NCBI GenBank assembly: GCA_910584125.1
Contig: CAJTXU010000003.1
Coordinates: forward strand, 205-64,204
Length of the DNA stretch: 64,000 bases
DNA from: an uncultured Muribaculaceae bacterium
GTDB lineage: Bacteria; Bacteroidota; Bacteroidia; Bacteroidales; Muribaculaceae
Reading direction: 5' to 3'
In this document: one piece after another, positions 1-7,604 of the stretch
How the letters are laid out: each line of letters starts with the position of its first letter
Position numbering within the stretch: the stretch's first letter is position 1
Made by a program: the position numbers and the translations under genes
Notes under the pieces: model-generated
Told to the model about the DNA's origin: nothing
Databases searched by the model: none
The model's input: only the letters and a program-made list of their open reading frames with translations

Positions 1-97
1 TCGGGCAAAGCCCTTGGAGTTCGGCTTCGCCTCGGCACAGGTGTCGGGCAAAGCCCTTGGAGTTCGGCTTCGCCTCGGCACAGGTGTCGGGCAAAGC
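1..97. repeat. 43-bp tandem repeat with REP-like arms
   Basis: Two full copies of a 43-bp unit (1-43, 44-86) and the first 11 bases of a third are visible; the array probably extends upstream of the window. Each unit holds GGCAAAGCC and, about 14 bp on, GGCTTCGCC, which are inverse complements apart from one base, so each unit can fold into an imperfect hairpin. A short open frame across this region is probably not a gene. Confidence 0.85.
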
Positions 98-154
98 CTC
101 TGATGGTGAAGTGGAAGGCCCGGGGGAAGTTAATTGTGATGCGGGCGGCGCAGA

Positions 155-188
155 GGGCTTTGCCCGATTCTTGTGTCAAGGCGAAGCC
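155..188. repeat. Inverted, degenerate copy of the REP-like unit
   Basis: GGGCTTTGCCCGA, a 12-bp spacer, then GGCGAAGCC. This is the reverse complement of the arms of the 43-bp unit at 1-97, with the same 12-bp distance between arms that an inverted array would have; 7 of 12 spacer bases also agree. It makes the repeat zone a direct plus inverted arrangement just upstream of the Y1 transposase gene. Confidence 0.6.
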
Positions 189-301
189 GTCATTTTAGCT
201 GGATTGTGGGCTGACGCGCTGGGATTGCATGTTGACTTGTGCTTTATGGAAGTTGAAAAGGGTCTGCGTTTAGAGCCGCGAAGTGCTTTTTGTTCCTGAG
301 A

Positions 302-333
302 TTTGTCTGTCTGATCCTTTTTGCTTATTTTTG
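302..333 (+). promoter_or_regulatory. Bacteroidota sigma-A type promoter for the Y1 transposase
   Basis: -33 TTTG at 302-305, a 20-bp spacer, then -7 TATTTTTG at 326-333 (consensus TAnnTTTG). Transcription would start near 337-340, which rules out the upstream TTG at 321 as start codon and supports ATG 375 or 387. Confidence 0.6.
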
Positions 334-374
334 TGGCGTTATTTTTTTATTTCTTTTTTTGCTTTAGTGAAGTT

Positions 375-1499
375 ATGAGGAGCAGGATGTGCCAACGCGA
401 TGCTAAACATGATTATAGGGCACAGGGATCATATATGATCACTCTGTCAATGGCCCGCGATTTCCCTCTTGATTTTGGTCGAGTCTTAGATGCCTCCGAT
501 GGTGTCGATTTTAGTCTCGGGCGCGGCTCTGTCGCTCCTTCGATAAAACGTATCATCCTCTATCCTCCCTATAATATACCTTTTCAGTCTACAGGTCCGG
601 CACCTCAGTATCCGTCTTCCTCTTTTCAATCAAGGGAGTGCGCGTACGCCCCTCGGTTTCATTTAGCTCGTGTCAAGACGATAAGGCCAGGGGTTTGGCT
701 TTCTGACGCCGGGGCTTTAGTTCGGAAGACTTTTACCGATTTCTTTCGAGACAAGCCGGAGATGGCCATTAGGAAGATTGTGATGATGCCCGATCATATT
801 CATTTTATCCTGAAGGTTAAGTCTTATCTCGAGAAGCATCTCGGTACTTATGTCGGAGCGCTAAAGGGACAATGCACTGCTTCAGTGCGCGATACTTTGC
901 TTGATTTGAATCTGGGTTCCGCCTCTATTTTTGAGGAGAATTTTCATGACCGTATTATCCGCAACGTAGAGATGTATGAGAGGGAGCTGGCATATCTCGA
1001 TAATAATCCCAAAAGGCTATTGTTGCGCAAACTCTTTCCAGACGCTTTTCGAAGTCCGGTCAGGATATGGTTGAACGGTGCGTGGATGTCGGCATATGGC
1101 AATCTGGGTCTTCTTGATAGTCCGATAATCGATCTTCTTGTGGTCAGGTCTCGGTTTGGCGCGTCCGAACTCTCCTCGCTTTCGGAACGATGGGAAAGAG
1201 CCGGTCGTCAGGGAGGAGTTGTCGTCTCTCCGTTGATAAGTCCAAAGGAGAAAGAAATGTGCAAGGCAGCAGTGGCGGCAGGGGCGAGTGTGATTCGTGT
1301 AATGGACAACGGATTTCCTCCGCGATATAAGCCGGCGTCGGCATGGGATGAGCTTTTGGTCGAAGGAAGATACCTTGAAATAGGGCAAGAAATGTTTTCG
1401 ACCAGAAGGGAATATCTGCATAGGTCGAAGGCGATGGCGATGAACAGATTCGCGCGCAGCATAGCGCACAGCCACAGCAGGCTTCTTTCAGATTTGTGA
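375..1499 (+). CDS. Y1 (REP-associated, RAYT-type) transposase with DprA-like C-terminal domain
   Basis: The N-terminal half reads as an IS200/IS605-like single-strand transposase of the RAYT kind: a start region with the family pattern D-Y-x3-G-x-Y-x-I-T, the HUH-type pair in PDHIHFIL (His 141 and His 143 from ATG 375), and a Tyr in AYLDNNPKR (about 207) that may be the nucleophile. RAYT proteins nick and rejoin REP palindromes, and REP-like repeats lie directly upstream. The C-terminal part (about residues 245-340) is unusual for RAYTs: it contains an SR motif, SPLIS, a GASVIRV strand and YKP...L..GR.L, a pattern resembling the Rossmann-like DprA/SMF fold. The start is set by the promoter at 302-333; ATG 387 is also possible. 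The gene is intact, without terminal inverted repeats, so it is probably domesticated. Confidence 0.75.
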   Translation: MRSRMCQRDAKHDYRAQGSYMITLSMARDFPLDFGRVLDASDGVDFSLGRGSVAPSIKRIILYPPYNIPFQSTGPAPQYPSSSFQSRECAYAPRFHLARVKTIRPGVWLSDAGALVRKTFTDFFRDKPEMAIRKIVMMPDHIHFILKVKSYLEKHLGTYVGALKGQCTASVRDTLLDLNLGSASIFEENFHDRIIRNVEMYERELAYLDNNPKRLLLRKLFPDAFRSPVRIWLNGAWMSAYGNLGLLDSPIIDLLVVRSRFGASELSSLSERWERAGRQGGVVVSPLISPKEKEMCKAAVAAGASVIRVMDNGFPPRYKPASAWDELLVEGRYLEIGQEMFSTRREYLHRSKAMAMNRFARSIAHSHSRLLSDL

Positions 1500-1568
1500 T
1501 AGACCTGAGGCCTTTGTAGGGGTAAGCGTTAAGTTTTTGTGAAAGGGTGATTTTTTATGGCGGTTTAT

Positions 1569-1599
1569 TTTGCTGTTAATGATATTTGATATATCTTTG
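1569..1599 (+). promoter_or_regulatory. Promoter for the secreted protein at 1720
   Basis: -33 TTTG 1569-1572, 19-bp spacer, -7 TATCTTTG 1592-1599, a full consensus match. The implied 5' leader is about 115 nt and AT-rich just before the ATG, without a Shine-Dalgarno sequence, as is usual for Bacteroidota. Confidence 0.75.
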
Positions 1600-1719
1600 C
1601 TATTGAATCAGGAAGTAAAGGTTCAAGCCAAAGTCAGATACCCATCCGGTATTAGGCTAAGTCGAGTATCTTAAATCTAAACTGAACATAAACAACAACA
1701 TAATTCAAAACCCAGATCA

Positions 1720-3147
1720 ATGAAGAAATTTTTACTCTCAATGGCAGTCCTCGCCGTCGGCGCAAGCGCAATGGCAGCTGAGACTTCCTACACCATCGAG
1801 TTCAAGACCCGTGCTGACAACAACGGAGCCAACTTCACGACAGAAACGGCGTTGGCCGATGTCGCTTCTTCCGGATCCGACTATCTTTCGGCAATAGCTT
1901 CGACCGACCTCTGTGCCAACGGCATGTATGGTCTCAAGGTAGGCCAGAACAAGAAGAACGGCAGCATCGAGCTGACCCTTTCAGACAAAGGAAAAGTGAC
2001 GCCGACAAAGGTCGAGCTCAAGGTGTCGGCCAACAAGAATCCGGCTGGCCTTGAATTCCAATTCAACGGCACTGCATATGCGCTTGAAAGCAGCAACAAA
2101 AATGACACATATGCCACAATCGAAGTGAACGGCTACACTGCGCCTATCTCGTCTCTCACATTTGCGCGTGCCAATGCAACCTCCAATACTACAGAGGGCT
2201 TCATCTATGTGAAAAGCGTGACTGTATATTACGAGGCGGATGGTCAGGATCCCGAGATCTCGTTCCCGCAGCTTGAGTATACGGCTCACCTCGGTCAGGC
2301 TTTCGAGTCGCCGAAGGCTACCACGGTCAGCGATGGCGCGGTGACTTACTCTTCAAGCAATGAGGAAGCCGCCACTGTAAATGCCGAGACGGGCGAGCTC
2401 ACTCTGGTTGCCGTCGGCACGACTACAATCACAGCTACTGTAGCGGAGACAAGCACGTACTTCTCAAGCTACGCAAGCTATGAGCTGACAGTCGTCGATC
2501 CCAATGCTCTGAATCCGGTATGGTCGTGGGATAAGAATACTACAAACAGCATGGATCCCTTCACTTCAGAGCTCGTAGGAGACTATACGTTCAATCCTTG
2601 GTCTTACGATAACCGCTACGGCCTGAAGGGGTCGGCCTATAAGGGAGCTGCAAATGAGACTGTCGCTATCGCAGCCTCGCCGGTTATCGATCTCTCGAAC
2701 CACATGGATCTGGTGCTCAACTTCCGTCAGGCTGCGAACCAGTATAAGGACAACGGTGAATTGATTGAAGTCTCCGAGTTCCCCAACTATGCGATCATCG
2801 TGGCACGCGTAGCCGGCGCTGAAGAGTGGACCGAGGTTGCCAAGGCAACGGCTCCTGCATCATTCAGCTGGAACTTCTACGACAACGAGGAGATTGACCT
2901 GAGCGCTTACAACAACAAGAAGATTCAGTTCGGTTTCAAGTATATCTCGACCGCTACGATGGCCGGAACGTGGGAAATCGACAACATCGTGGTCAGCGGT
3001 AAGGTCGGCACAGGTGTCGCTCAGATCACGGTTGACGAGAACGTGGCTCCCGTGTACTACAACATGCAGGGTGTGCGCGTAGCCAATCCCGAGAAGGGCC
3101 TCTACATCGAGGTGCGCGGCAACAAGAGCCGCAAGGTCATTTTCTAA
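1720..3147 (+). CDS. Secreted Ig-like (BIG2-like) protein with conserved C-terminal tail
   Basis: 475 aa. A Sec signal peptide is clear (MKKFLLSMAVLAVGASAMAA). Around residues 180-260 there is a bacterial Ig-like domain (PQLEYTAHLGQAF... GTTTITATVAETSTYFSS), followed by a jelly-roll-like region typical of T9SS/choice-of-anchor proteins (WSWDKNT... TWEIDNIVVSG). The last 40 residues, ENVAPVYYNMQGVRV through GLYIEVRGNKSRKVIF, match the tail of the neighbour at 3673 and resemble the one at 24640. The tail looks like a sorting or anchoring signal of the T9SS type-A kind. The catalytic or binding role is unknown. The gene stands alone between its own promoter and a terminator at 3211-3240. It is a paralogue of the 3673 gene by its ends, not its middle. 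Confidence 0.8.
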   Translation: MKKFLLSMAVLAVGASAMAAETSYTIEFKTRADNNGANFTTETALADVASSGSDYLSAIASTDLCANGMYGLKVGQNKKNGSIELTLSDKGKVTPTKVELKVSANKNPAGLEFQFNGTAYALESSNKNDTYATIEVNGYTAPISSLTFARANATSNTTEGFIYVKSVTVYYEADGQDPEISFPQLEYTAHLGQAFESPKATTVSDGAVTYSSSNEEAATVNAETGELTLVAVGTTTITATVAETSTYFSSYASYELTVVDPNALNPVWSWDKNTTNSMDPFTSELVGDYTFNPWSYDNRYGLKGSAYKGAANETVAIAASPVIDLSNHMDLVLNFRQAANQYKDNGELIEVSEFPNYAIIVARVAGAEEWTEVAKATAPASFSWNFYDNEEIDLSAYNNKKIQFGFKYISTATMAGTWEIDNIVVSGKVGTGVAQITVDENVAPVYYNMQGVRVANPEKGLYIEVRGNKSRKVIF

Positions 3148-3195
3148 TGATCAATGATAAATGATTAATTATTAGGGGCGTCCGCGCTCTTGATG
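3148..3195. repeat. Dispersed post-gene repeat, copy 1
   Basis: Directly after the stop codon comes an AT-rich stretch of ATGATAAATGATTAAT type followed by TTAGGGGCGTCCGCGCTCTT. An almost identical block follows the paralogue at 4855-4904, and an inverted piece lies at 3463-3490. Confidence 0.7.
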
Positions 3196-3210
3196 ATAAA
3201 ATATAAGATT

Positions 3211-3240
3211 GGGGCTGGCGCAAGTCAGCCCCGATTTTTT
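3211..3240 (+). terminator. Rho-independent terminator
   Basis: Stem GGGGCTG / CAGCCCC (7 bp, perfect) with an 8-nt loop, then GATTTTTT. It ends the 1720 transcript. Confidence 0.85.
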
Positions 3241-3286
3241 ATGTAGGGACGCGGGCGAGAGATTCTCGAGCGTCCGAGGATGTGCG

Positions 3287-3414
3287 CAATGCGGTTGAAT
3301 TAAGACGTATATATCAGATATACATGTGATTACTCAATGTCTGAAAGACATTGGGTGCGGCAACCACGTATTGGCTTGACATGAAGGAGAATAGCTCTTA
3401 ATTCAACCGCATTG
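3287..3414. mobile_element. 128-bp MITE-like element
   Basis: Perfect 19-bp terminal inverted repeats (3287-3305 CAATGCGGTTGAATTAAGA; complement at 3396-3414) bound a 128-bp segment. Immediately outside lie 10-bp direct repeats, AGGATGTGCG (3277-3286) and AGGATGTACG (3415-3424), 9 of 10 identical, as expected for a target-site duplication. Inside is a perfect 8-bp hairpin CAATGTCT-GAA-AGACATTG (3335-3353). It has no coding capacity. The alternative is a long hairpin RNA or a large cruciform without transposition. Confidence 0.6.
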
Positions 3415-3462
3415 AGGATGTACGCCCTTCCATGCCGGGACGCGCGTCTGGTTTTTGCGGAA

Positions 3463-3490
3463 GCCCCTAATCATTTATCATTCATCATTG
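3463..3490. repeat. Dispersed post-gene repeat, inverted copy
   Basis: GCCCCTAATCATTTATCATT and following bases are the reverse complement of the block after the genes at 1720 and 3673. With copy 1 (3148-3195) it brackets the terminator and the MITE-like element. Confidence 0.6.
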
Positions 3491-3541
3491 AAAAAAATGT
3501 GCTTTTCAACATATTCGCTGTTTTGTTTGGAAAATATTGTG

Positions 3542-3549
3542 TAAATTTG
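3542..3549 (+). promoter_or_regulatory. -7 box for the gene at 3673
   Basis: TAAATTTG matches TAnnTTTG. A TTTTG tract lies about 16 bp upstream (3521-3525), closer than the usual 19-20 bp, so the -33 element is uncertain. The leader would be about 115 nt. Confidence 0.5.
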
Positions 3550-3672
3550 TAATCGGAAACAGTAGGCGGCTATTGATGACTTTTGATTCCACCGACAGAA
3601 AGCTGTCAGAATCCGTCTGCATTGACCAAAGAACTATTCACAAACCAAAACAATAGCTAAAAACTAAAGCTT

Positions 3673-4854
3673 ATGAAAAAATTTTTACTTTCAATCGCGG
3701 CTATGGCGTGCGCCGCATCGATGAGCGCGACCACATACACCGTGTTCGACATCGCACACGCCGGCCTGTGGGAAGGCGACGCCAACGGCTGGGGCCAGAT
3801 CGTTTCTTTCGGCGACAAGCAGCTGAAGGTCTACAGCGACAAGGCCGAATCAACCTCAGATCTGAAGGCTCCCAATGAGAATTCTTACTCATGGCGAGTG
3901 TACAAGAAATCCAAGATTCACGTAGAGGCCACAGGCATCAACATGAAGAAGATGGTCATCACCTACGACGCAGGCAAAGAGGGTGACGACTTCACTTACT
4001 GCAAGGAGCTCACGCTCGGCGCCGGCTGGACAGGTTCTCTCTCGGCAAACGTGTTCACGGCGACTGCCGCCACGGCCACGACTACATTCGAGGGTGCGGC
4101 AATGGGCGCCCAGGTGCGCATCACTTCAATCGTGGTGAGCGATACAGATGAGATCGGCGAGGCCGAGATTCCGACTTCTCGCACGGGTTTCTACCCCTTC
4201 GGCGAGCCCGAGCTTCCCGAAGGCGTGCTCTATCAGAATCCTTTCAACGCCAACCTCGACGGCTGGGACAAGATCAACGACGCGTCGCTCAGCGACTTCA
4301 ACGGCTGGAAGATTAATTCGGGCAGCGGTCCCAAGTGTGCTATTTGCAACGCGTATTACGGTGGCAGCAACCATCCCGCCAACGCCAAGATGCAGCGCAC
4401 GTTCGACCTCACCAACGCCACTGACGTGAAGGTAAGCTTCGCCCAGGCTTTCGGTTTCGACTTCCCCACAGCGCAGGTGGACAACTATCGCGTATACGTG
4501 ATCAGCGGCGGCACGACACAGTATCTCACACTCGCCAACTTCCCCGCCGCACCGGAATCCGGCAAGAAGTGGACGCCCGACTTCGCAGAGAACGAGTTCG
4601 ACCTCAGCGAGTATGACGGCACGGTGATCACCATCGGTTTCGAGTATGCCACCGACGGCAGCAAGTCACGCGCATGGGAGATCAAAGACTTCGTGCTCAG
4701 CGGCAACGGATCGCTCGGCAGCGTAGCCGGCATCGAGATTGACGAGAACGTCGCTCCCGTATACTACAACATGCAGGGCGTGCGCGTCGACAATCCCGAG
4801 AACGGCCTCTTCATCGAGGTTCGCGGCAACAAGAGCGCGAAAGTCATTTTCTAA
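3673..4854 (+). CDS. Secreted choice-of-anchor-like protein with conserved C-terminal tail
   Basis: 393 aa with signal peptide MKKFLLSIAAMACAASMSA. The middle has no recognised enzyme signature. Residues about 180-345 form a cleaved-adhesin/choice-of-anchor type beta region (NPFNANLDGWDKIND... FDLSEYDGTVITIGFEYATDG... AWEIKDFVLSG). The C-terminal residues from ENVAPVYYNMQGVRV to the end differ from those of the 1720 product at only a few positions, so the tail is under strong constraint or recently duplicated. It is probably a cell-surface or exported protein. It is monocistronic, with its own -7 box and terminator. Confidence 0.75.
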   Translation: MKKFLLSIAAMACAASMSATTYTVFDIAHAGLWEGDANGWGQIVSFGDKQLKVYSDKAESTSDLKAPNENSYSWRVYKKSKIHVEATGINMKKMVITYDAGKEGDDFTYCKELTLGAGWTGSLSANVFTATAATATTTFEGAAMGAQVRITSIVVSDTDEIGEAEIPTSRTGFYPFGEPELPEGVLYQNPFNANLDGWDKINDASLSDFNGWKINSGSGPKCAICNAYYGGSNHPANAKMQRTFDLTNATDVKVSFAQAFGFDFPTAQVDNYRVYVISGGTTQYLTLANFPAAPESGKKWTPDFAENEFDLSEYDGTVITIGFEYATDGSKSRAWEIKDFVLSGNGSLGSVAGIEIDENVAPVYYNMQGVRVDNPENGLFIEVRGNKSAKVIF

Positions 4855-4904
4855 TGATAAATGATTAATGATAAATGATTAGGGGCGTCAGCGCTCTTAA
4901 TGAC
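4855..4904. repeat. Dispersed post-gene repeat, copy 2
   Basis: Follows the stop codon directly: repeated ATGATAAATGATTA units, then GGGGCGTCAGCGCTCTTAAT. It differs from copy 1 (3148-3195) by a few bases and one deletion. Confidence 0.7.
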
Positions 4905-4912
4905 AGACAGTC

Positions 4913-4943
4913 AGAGTCGGCATACGCCGGCTCTGTTTTTTTT
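4913..4943 (+). terminator. Rho-independent terminator
   Basis: Stem AGAGTCGGC / GCCGGCTCT (one G-U pair) with loop ATAC, followed by G and eight T. It ends the 3673 transcript. Confidence 0.85.
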
Positions 4944-5055
4944 GCATACGTCCTGTGGTGTCAAAATGAAAGCGAACTAAGGTCTTTTTCAAGGGTATTA
5001 AAAAAATATTCTGTTTTTTTTCTCACAACAACTGTGAAGATATGTAAATTTTTAT

Positions 5056-5063
5056 TATATTTG
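5056..5063 (+). promoter_or_regulatory. -7 box upstream of asparaginase
   Basis: TATATTTG (TAnnTTTG). The tetramer 19 bp upstream is TGTG (5033-5036), a weak -33 match. It probably drives ansA and the MATE gene, which follow with a 3-bp gap. Confidence 0.5.
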
Positions 5064-5191
5064 CAGACAAATCTAATAATCACCACTCGGCGGCGATCAA
5101 CATGCCGCCATCTCATCAAACGGGTCGCGACATGAGAGACACAAAATCAAGGGATGTCTATCCTGAATGCAGGGAACACCCCATCGAGGTA

Positions 5192-6274
5192 ATGGAGATG
5201 AACATCAAATCCGTCAACGAGCCGGAAGACCTCCGGCCCGGCGAGCGACACCCCAAAATCCTCATAATCTACACAGGAGGCACCATCGGCATGATCGAGA
5301 ATCCGGAGACGGGTTCGCTCGAGCCGTTCGACTTCGAGTATCTGATAGACAATGTCCCCAAGATCAAGCGCCTTGACTACCGCATCGACAGTTACCAGTT
5401 CGAGGTACCGATAGACTCGTCGGCCATGAATCCCTCGCACTGGCAGGATATCGCCTATGTGATAGCGACATTCTACGACCGGTATGACGGTTTTGTGGTG
5501 CTGCACGGCACCGACACGATGGCCTACACGGCGTCGGCGCTGAGCTTCATGCTCGAGAACCTGCGCAAGCCGGTGGTGATCACAGGCAGCCAGCTGCCGA
5601 TAGGAGAGGTGCGTACCGACGGTGAGGAGAATCTCATCACGGCGCTCCAGGTGGCGGCGGCCACGACCGACGACAGCCGGCCGATGCTCGAGGAGGTGAC
5701 CATCCTGTTCGAGAACTACCTGTGGCGCGGCAACCGGGCCACGAAATACAGCGCCGACAACTTCAACGCCTTCAAGAGCAGCAACTTCCCCCGCCTTGCC
5801 AAGATTGGCATGGGCATAACGTTCCGCGAGGACGTGCTGTGGCGTCCGGTCGAGGACGCGCCGCTGCGCGTGCATTACGGCATGGACACCAACGTGATGT
5901 ACCTGAGCCTCTTCCCCGGCATCACAGAGACGATGATCCGCCATGCGTTCAACACGCCTGGCCTGCGCGGCGTCGTGCTCAAGACCTACGGCGCCGGCAA
6001 CGCGCCGACCGAAAGCTCGTTTCTCGAGGTGGTGCGCGAGGCCGTTGACCGCGGTCTGGTGATAGTCAACGTCTCCCAGTGCGACAACGGCATGGTCGAC
6101 CCCCACCGCTACAAGACAGGTTCGGCGCTCTATGCCGCCGGGGTCATCTCCGGCCATGACCTCACGTCGGAGGCCGCGATCACCAAACTGATGTTCCTCT
6201 TCGGGCAGGACTACGACACCGAGACCGTCAAGAGGCTCATGGAGACCCCTCTCGTGGGCGAAATGCACAAATAG
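5192..6274 (+). CDS. ansA: Type I (cytoplasmic) L-asparaginase
   Basis: Hydrolyses L-asparagine to aspartate and ammonia. Both asparaginase signatures are present: the N-terminal YTGGTIGM block with its catalytic Thr, and HGTDTMAYTAS. There is no signal peptide, in agreement with a type I enzyme. The frame is open from 5102, but the first 30 residues are not family-like; ATG 5192 gives 360 aa, close to the usual 340-350. Start codons at 5102, 5132 and 5198 are alternatives. The MATE gene begins 3 bp after the stop, so the two are probably cotranscribed. Confidence 0.88.
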   Translation: MEMNIKSVNEPEDLRPGERHPKILIIYTGGTIGMIENPETGSLEPFDFEYLIDNVPKIKRLDYRIDSYQFEVPIDSSAMNPSHWQDIAYVIATFYDRYDGFVVLHGTDTMAYTASALSFMLENLRKPVVITGSQLPIGEVRTDGEENLITALQVAAATTDDSRPMLEEVTILFENYLWRGNRATKYSADNFNAFKSSNFPRLAKIGMGITFREDVLWRPVEDAPLRVHYGMDTNVMYLSLFPGITETMIRHAFNTPGLRGVVLKTYGAGNAPTESSFLEVVREAVDRGLVIVNVSQCDNGMVDPHRYKTGSALYAAGVISGHDLTSEAAITKLMFLFGQDYDTETVKRLMETPLVGEMHK

Positions 6275-6277
6275 CCG

Positions 6278-7591
6278 TTGGGCAAAGTCAACGACATAAA
6301 CGGCCGGATACTGCGCCTGGCGGTTCCGGCGATAGTCAACAACATCACGGTTCCGCTGTTGGGTCTGTGCGACACGGCGATCGCCGGTCATCTGGGCAGC
6401 GCCTCCTACATCGGGGCGATGGCTGTCGGGGCCATGATGCTGAACGTGATCTACTGGCTGTGCGGATTTCTGCGCATGGGCACCACCGGACTCTCGGCGC
6501 GGGCCTGCGGCGCGGGCGACGACGCGATGTCGCGCGACGTGCTGCGCAAGTCGCTGACCATAGCCGGAGCGATAGCCGCGGCCGTGCTCGCCTTCAACGT
6601 TCCTCTGCGCGAGCTTCTGCTGCGCGTCATAGCCCCCGACGCTGAAATCGCCGCGCACGCCTCTCGATATTTCACCATCTGCGTCTGGGCCGCGCCCGCC
6701 CAGCTCGGCGTCATGGCCGTCAGCGGCTGGTTCATCGGCCTGCAGAACACGGTCGTGCCCATGACCGTGGCTATAGGCATCAATGTCGTCAACGTGCTGC
6801 TGAGCCTCGCGCTCGTGTTCGGATTCGGCCTCGGTTTCGAGGGCATAGCCACCGGCACGCTCTGCGCCAACTGGGCCGGACTCGCCGCCGCCCTGCTCTA
6901 CGTCCGCGCCCGGCTGCGCCGCATGTCGGGCGGAAACGGCGCGGCGAGACAAGGACGCGTGCGCTGGGGCCGCTTCTTCTCGATCAACACCGACCTCTTC
7001 TTCCGCTCGGCCTGCATCATGGGCGTCACGCTCGCCATGACGTCGATCGGCGCGAGGATAGGGGAGACGACGCTCGCCGCCAACGCCGTGATGATGCAGT
7101 TCTTCCTCTTCTTCTCATACTTCATGGACGGTTTCGCCTTCTCGGCCGAGGCGTTGGTGGGCAACGCCGCCGGGCGGGGCGACATGCCCGCCCAGAGGCA
7201 GGCCGTCGGCGCCGTGTCGCTCTGGGGAGCCGCCATGGCCGCGGCGTTCGCCCTGATATACGTCACCGCCGCCGGGCCCATAACTGGATTCATCACCGAT
7301 GACGCCACCGTGCGCGCCGCCGTGGCCGGCATGAGATGGTGGATAACGGCACTGCCGCCCGTCACCGTCGCCGCCTTCATCTTCGACGGCGTCTTCATCG
7401 GCCTGGCCCGTACGCGTCCGCTTCTCGTCACCACACTCGTGGCCGCGCTCGCCTTCTTCGCCACCGTCACGCTCGGCCCCGGCTATGGGAATGTGCCCAC
7501 AAACGGCCTGCTCTGGCTCGGTTTCGAACTTTATTTACTGCTCAGAGGCGTTTTATTAGGGGTTTCCTACTTGAAAATACAAAGGAAATAG
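6278..7591 (+). CDS. MATE-family (DinF-like) multidrug efflux transporter
   Basis: 437 aa, about 12 hydrophobic segments throughout. The opening (NDINGRILRLAVPAIVNNITVPLLGLCDTAIAGHLG) is the standard MATE N-terminal block, with the family VD/CD-TA-x-x-G-H-x-G pattern. The family exports cationic compounds or metabolites in exchange for H+ or Na+ across the inner membrane; the substrate is not predictable. Start TTG 6278 lies 3 bp after ansA. The 3' end contains the promoter of the next gene. Confidence 0.88.
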   Translation: MGKVNDINGRILRLAVPAIVNNITVPLLGLCDTAIAGHLGSASYIGAMAVGAMMLNVIYWLCGFLRMGTTGLSARACGAGDDAMSRDVLRKSLTIAGAIAAAVLAFNVPLRELLLRVIAPDAEIAAHASRYFTICVWAAPAQLGVMAVSGWFIGLQNTVVPMTVAIGINVVNVLLSLALVFGFGLGFEGIATGTLCANWAGLAAALLYVRARLRRMSGGNGAARQGRVRWGRFFSINTDLFFRSACIMGVTLAMTSIGARIGETTLAANAVMMQFFLFFSYFMDGFAFSAEALVGNAAGRGDMPAQRQAVGAVSLWGAAMAAAFALIYVTAAGPITGFITDDATVRAAVAGMRWWITALPPVTVAAFIFDGVFIGLARTRPLLVTTLVAALAFFATVTLGPGYGNVPTNGLLWLGFELYLLLRGVLLGVSYLKIQRK

Positions 7592-7600
7592 TTAATTTTG
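7570..7600 (+). promoter_or_regulatory. Promoter inside the 3' end of the MATE gene
   Basis: CTTG at 7570-7573 (near -33 TTTG), 19-bp spacer, -7 TAATTTTG at 7593-7600. The ATG of the next gene is at 7605, so transcription would start at or next to the start codon, implying a leaderless message. Confidence 0.6.
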
Positions 7601-7604
7601 TGAC

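Noticed and set aside
57..299. 80-codon open frame across the 43-bp repeats
   Set aside because: It consists partly of the tandem repeat read through, has no recognisable protein features and no promoter of its own.
5147..6952. 601-codon minus-strand open frame
   Set aside because: It is antisense to ansA and the MATE gene and arises from GC-rich third positions; the predicted peptide is Arg/His/Ala-rich with no domain.
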